A DNA stretch of 64,000 bases from UBA1479 sp040221095 (GTDB lineage Bacteria > Pseudomonadota > Alphaproteobacteria > Rhodospirillales > Casp-alpha2). The notes beneath the pieces are model-generated. The model worked only from the letters and a program-made list of their open reading frames with translations, did not search any database and had not been told where the DNA came from. Both the position numbers and the translations under genes were made by a program. Below, piece by piece: positions 61,596 through 64,000 of the stretch (within the stretch, counting starts at the first letter, position 1; every line of letters starts with the position of its first letter). The stretch spans positions 372,001 to 436,000 of the forward strand of contig JAVJVP010000008.1 in NCBI GenBank assembly GCA_040221095.1. Direction: 5' to 3'.

Positions 61596-62493
61596 CGGCG
61601 GCGTCCTTGGGCTTAGGCTTAATGTGGTCGACATAGACGGGGATGGAGGCCTCCATGGTGCGGTCCGGGTCGATGGTTTCCCGTGTCTCCTTGCCGAAGG
61701 GCGTCGCATCCAGAATGCGGAAAATCTCCGCCGCCCCGTCGTGGAAACCGCCGGGCAGACCCGCTTCGCGGTAGGTCGCGGCGATTTCCTCCATCTCGCG
61801 CACCCAGCGGCCGGCGTCGGCGGGCAGGCGCGGCACCCGGGCCCGCATGTTATTGAGGGCTGATTTCTGGCTGTCCTCGAACTCGCCGATCAGTTCGTCG
61901 AACAGGTCGAGGCGTTCCGCCAGCATGAGCACCGCCGTATGTAGCGCGTTGGTCCCCTTGGTCAGGCCCGCATAGGCCATCTTCAGACCCGACGCCCGGC
62001 CGATCCCATCGCCGATGTCGATCACCGTAATGCCCTGCCCGTCCAGGGCCGTCATGGGCGCGGTGTCCGGGCCGGAGACATAGAACTTGGTCGACCGCCC
62101 GGCCGCCGGCGCCAGGCCGATGATGCCGCAATCGATGAAGGGCGCGCCCGCGTCGGCCAGGATCGCCGCCGTCTCCGCCGCCGTGGTCGGCGACACGGCG
62201 TTGCAGTCGACATAGACCGCCGTCGTCCCCGCCGCCTTCATGGCCGCCGCCATGTCCTGCGCCTGTTTGATCGCGTTGGCCGGCGGCAGTATGGACAGGA
62301 TCAGGTCCGCCTGCGCGACCAGGGTTTCCATATCCGGCACGTCGCGGAAGTTGCCCTTGGCCGCCAGCCCCCGCGTGCGCTTGCTGCGCCCGGCCAGGCA
62401 GGTGATGACGTCATGGCCGTGATCACCCAGCACCTTGCCCACGGCATGGCCCATGTCGCCCGGCGCCATGACGGCAATGCAGGATGCGGTCAT
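61588..62493 (-). CDS. NAD(P)-binding oxidoreductase, beta-hydroxyacid dehydrogenase-like (DUF1932 type)
   Basis: 301 residues from ATG 62493. The N-terminal Rossmann fold starts IAVMAPGDMGHAVGKVLGDHGHDV, followed by LILSILPPANA and DCNAVSPTT, as in 6PGDH-like enzymes. The C-terminal helical domain (GLKMAYAGLTKGTNALHTAVL) matches DUF1932. It likely oxidises a hydroxy acid. The gene lies between the amidohydrolase (22-base gap) and the Ldh gene, in one operon. Confidence 0.85.
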   Translation of the reverse strand: MTASCIAVMAPGDMGHAVGKVLGDHGHDVITCLAGRSKRTRGLAAKGNFRDVPDMETLVAQADLILSILPPANAIKQAQDMAAAMKAAGTTAVYVDCNAVSPTTAAETAAILADAGAPFIDCGIIGLAPAAGRSTKFYVSGPDTAPMTALDGQGITVIDIGDGIGRASGLKMAYAGLTKGTNALHTAVLMLAERLDLFDELIGEFEDSQKSALNNMRARVPRLPADAGRWVREMEEIAATYREAGLPGGFHDGAAEIFRILDATPFGKETRETIDPDRTMEASIPVYVDHIKPKPKDAADD

Positions 62494-62515
62494 CGCTTGG
62501 TTGCTCCCAATCCGT

Positions 62516-64000
62516 TCAACTGCCGAAAGCGCGCAGCACGCGGCCCGGCAAGGTCTCGCGGTCGTCCGCAATGACCGGCCCCTTGGCGTCGGCCACCCGC
62601 ACGCCGTTGACCCATACGCCGGCGACGCCCACGGCGTCCGTGGTCAGGCGCGGCGCGCCGCCGGGCAGGTCGTGGACGCGGCGTTTCGGCCCGCGGCCCA
62701 CGGTCTTGGGATCGAACAGCAGCAGATCGGCGTGGAAGCCTTCCTTGATCTCGCCCCGTTCCGGAATGCGGTAAATGCCGGCGGGCTTGGCGGTCAGCTC
62801 GTGGGTCGCCTGTTCCAGGGTCAGCTTGCCCAGATCACGGCTCCAATGCCCCATCAGGTGCAGGCCGAACCCGGCGTCGCAGAAGAACGTCAGATGGGCG
62901 CCTGCGTCGGACAGGGCGACGGAAGCGTTGGGGTCCTGCATCATGCGGCCCACGGCGTCCTCGTCCGTGTTCAGCAATTCGGCCATGAACAGGGTGTCCA
63001 GGTCTTCCGAAATCGCCAGGTCGAGCATCCAGTCCAAGGGATGCTTGCCCGCGGCTTCGGCCAGACCCGCGACCTTCTTCTGGTCATAGGCCCGGTTTTC
63101 CGGCCGCGCCGTTTCCGTGACTTCGATCTTGTCCCATTCGCCGTTGAACAGGCGCACGCCCGCCGGGCCGGACAGTTCATCCTTCACGGCCTGGCGGAAG
63201 GCTTCGGAGGCGTAGACGGCCTTGAGCGCTTCGCCCGAGGCCTCCATGGCCGGCTTCCAGGCCGACAGGCCTTCGAGCGGATAAGCGGACTTGAGCGAGA
63301 AATCCATGTACAGCGGGCAGCAGGACACCTGGCCCCATAACTCCCGCCCGTTGGCGCGGGCGGCGGCAACGGCGGCCAGGTCCTTGAAGGTGCCTTCCGG
63401 GTTGGTCGGGTTGTGCAGCAGGGCCGCGATCATCACCGGCCGTCCCGATTTGGCGGCGACGGTTTCCAGGTAGGGCACGTCGGTGGTGTTGCCCTTGGTC
63501 AGCATGAACACGCCCTGCCCGTCCTCGCCCATGGCGGTGACGAGCGTTTCGAGTTCGCGGGCGTCGGCCAGGCGCGACGGCATGGGCACCCCGCCCCAGC
63601 CGTTGTGCTGCGGCGCGGTGGAGGTCGCGAAGCCGACGGCCCCGGCGGCCATGGCGGCGCGCACCAGGCGGGCCATCTCGGCGATTTCGTCGTCGTTGGC
63701 GGCGCGTTCCGTCGCGGCATCCCCCATGACATAGGTGCGCAGGGACGAATGGCCCAGGAAGGCCCCGACATTGAGGGCCGAGCCGCGGGCTTCCAGCATG
63801 TCCAAATATTCGGGGAAGGTTTCGAAATCCCAGGCGATGCCCGAGCGCAGCACGTCGAGCGACATGCCCTCGACCTGCACCAGGTTCTTCATGATCAGGT
63901 CGCGGTCGGGCGCCTTGCAGGGGGCGATGGTGAACCCGCAGTTGCCGATCAGCACGCTGGTCACGCCCAAGGCCGGCGACGGCGTGCACCAGGGGTCCCA
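62516..64000 (-). CDS. N-acyl-D-amino-acid deacylase-like amidohydrolase (5' end outside window)
   Basis: The frame is open to the last base, so at least 494 residues of the C-terminal part are present. WDPWCTPSP, GVTSVLIGNCGFTIAPCK (Cys metal ligand), ALLHNPTNP, and ALSDAGAHLTFFCDAGF with LTKPAGIYR-like ending fit the D-aminoacylase/dihydroorotase-like amidohydrolase family. The catalytic HxH lies outside the window. It hydrolyses an N-acyl amino acid or a related amide. The NAD-binding and Ldh genes follow in the same operon, suggesting a stepwise pathway. Confidence 0.9.
   Translation of the reverse strand, partial: WDPWCTPSPALGVTSVLIGNCGFTIAPCKAPDRDLIMKNLVQVEGMSLDVLRSGIAWDFETFPEYLDMLEARGSALNVGAFLGHSSLRTYVMGDAATERAANDDEIAEMARLVRAAMAAGAVGFATSTAPQHNGWGGVPMPSRLADARELETLVTAMGEDGQGVFMLTKGNTTDVPYLETVAAKSGRPVMIAALLHNPTNPEGTFKDLAAVAAARANGRELWGQVSCCPLYMDFSLKSAYPLEGLSAWKPAMEASGEALKAVYASEAFRQAVKDELSGPAGVRLFNGEWDKIEVTETARPENRAYDQKKVAGLAEAAGKHPLDWMLDLAISEDLDTLFMAELLNTDEDAVGRMMQDPNASVALSDAGAHLTFFCDAGFGLHLMGHWSRDLGKLTLEQATHELTAKPAGIYRIPERGEIKEGFHADLLLFDPKTVGRGPKRRVHDLPGGAPRLTTDAVGVAGVWVNGVRVADAKGPVIADDRETLPGRVLRAFGS

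Overview
The window is high-GC, densely coding DNA with the stamp of an alphaproteobacterium, most likely a Rhodospirillales-type marine or soil heterotroph. Supporting signs are the gene order rne / divergent amidase - mrcA - prfB, an EipB (DUF1849) periplasmic protein, TRAP and TAXI transporters, many TauD/TfdA dioxygenases, a tungsten-type aldehyde oxidoreductase and an MCP with a Cache domain. The taxonomic call is an inference from gene content and codon use. I see no rRNA, CRISPR array, transposase or prophage.

Layout. 1-5.7 kb: two convergent membrane glycosyltransferase paralogues (GT39 type) and a giant AsmA/YhdP-like protein. 5.8-10 kb: glnE, a Bcp peroxiredoxin and an isolated fliL. 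10-10.6 kb: a ParDE toxin-antitoxin pair. 10.7-19 kb: the cell-wall/translation block prfB (with a programmed +1 frameshift), mrcA and an AMIN-type amidase on the minus strand, divergent from rne, whose long leader can fold. 19-25.9 kb: an aminotransferase and an envelope block holding a GGT-like lipoprotein with an altered active site, a BepA-like M48 protease with TPRs, a DUF3047-like lipoprotein, a DsbA-family protein and EipB. 26-36.4 kb: a TauD dioxygenase behind a GntR-like palindrome, PilZ and PAS proteins, a reductase-fold protein lacking the catalytic Tyr, a very long TPR protein, a TPR-sulfotransferase, and an aldehyde ferredoxin oxidoreductase followed by a pirin.

36.4-45.5 kb: a DMT exporter, then a TRAP transporter (binding protein, oversized small permease, and a large permease with a coiled-coil tail of about 335 residues) beside an AtuA (DUF1446) / MBL hydrolase / DUF4387 operon. 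45.6-54.9 kb: an ArsR-AHSA1 pair, a nuclease-fold protein, a TauD enzyme with an IclR regulator, tRNA-Ser(GCT), an MCP, YbaK, a YfcG-like GST, an unknown protein, a TSUP permease and a cysteine-free MlaA. 54.9-64 kb: a catabolic block with an SDR divergent from an IclR regulator, a TAXI binding protein, a fused TRAP permease and a third TauD enzyme, facing a minus-strand operon of an N-acyl-D-amino-acid deacylase-like amidohydrolase (running off the window), an NAD-binding oxidoreductase and an Ldh-family dehydrogenase.

Taken together, the left half is core envelope, nitrogen and RNA metabolism. The right half is accessory catabolism built from binding-protein transporters, alpha-ketoglutarate-dependent oxygenases and locally encoded regulators. 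The most unusual items are the tailed TRAP permease, the GGT-like and sulfotransferase-like proteins with altered catalytic motifs, the DsbA/EipB pairing, the AtuA-DUF4387-TRAP locus, the shared IclR palindromes and the structured rne leader.
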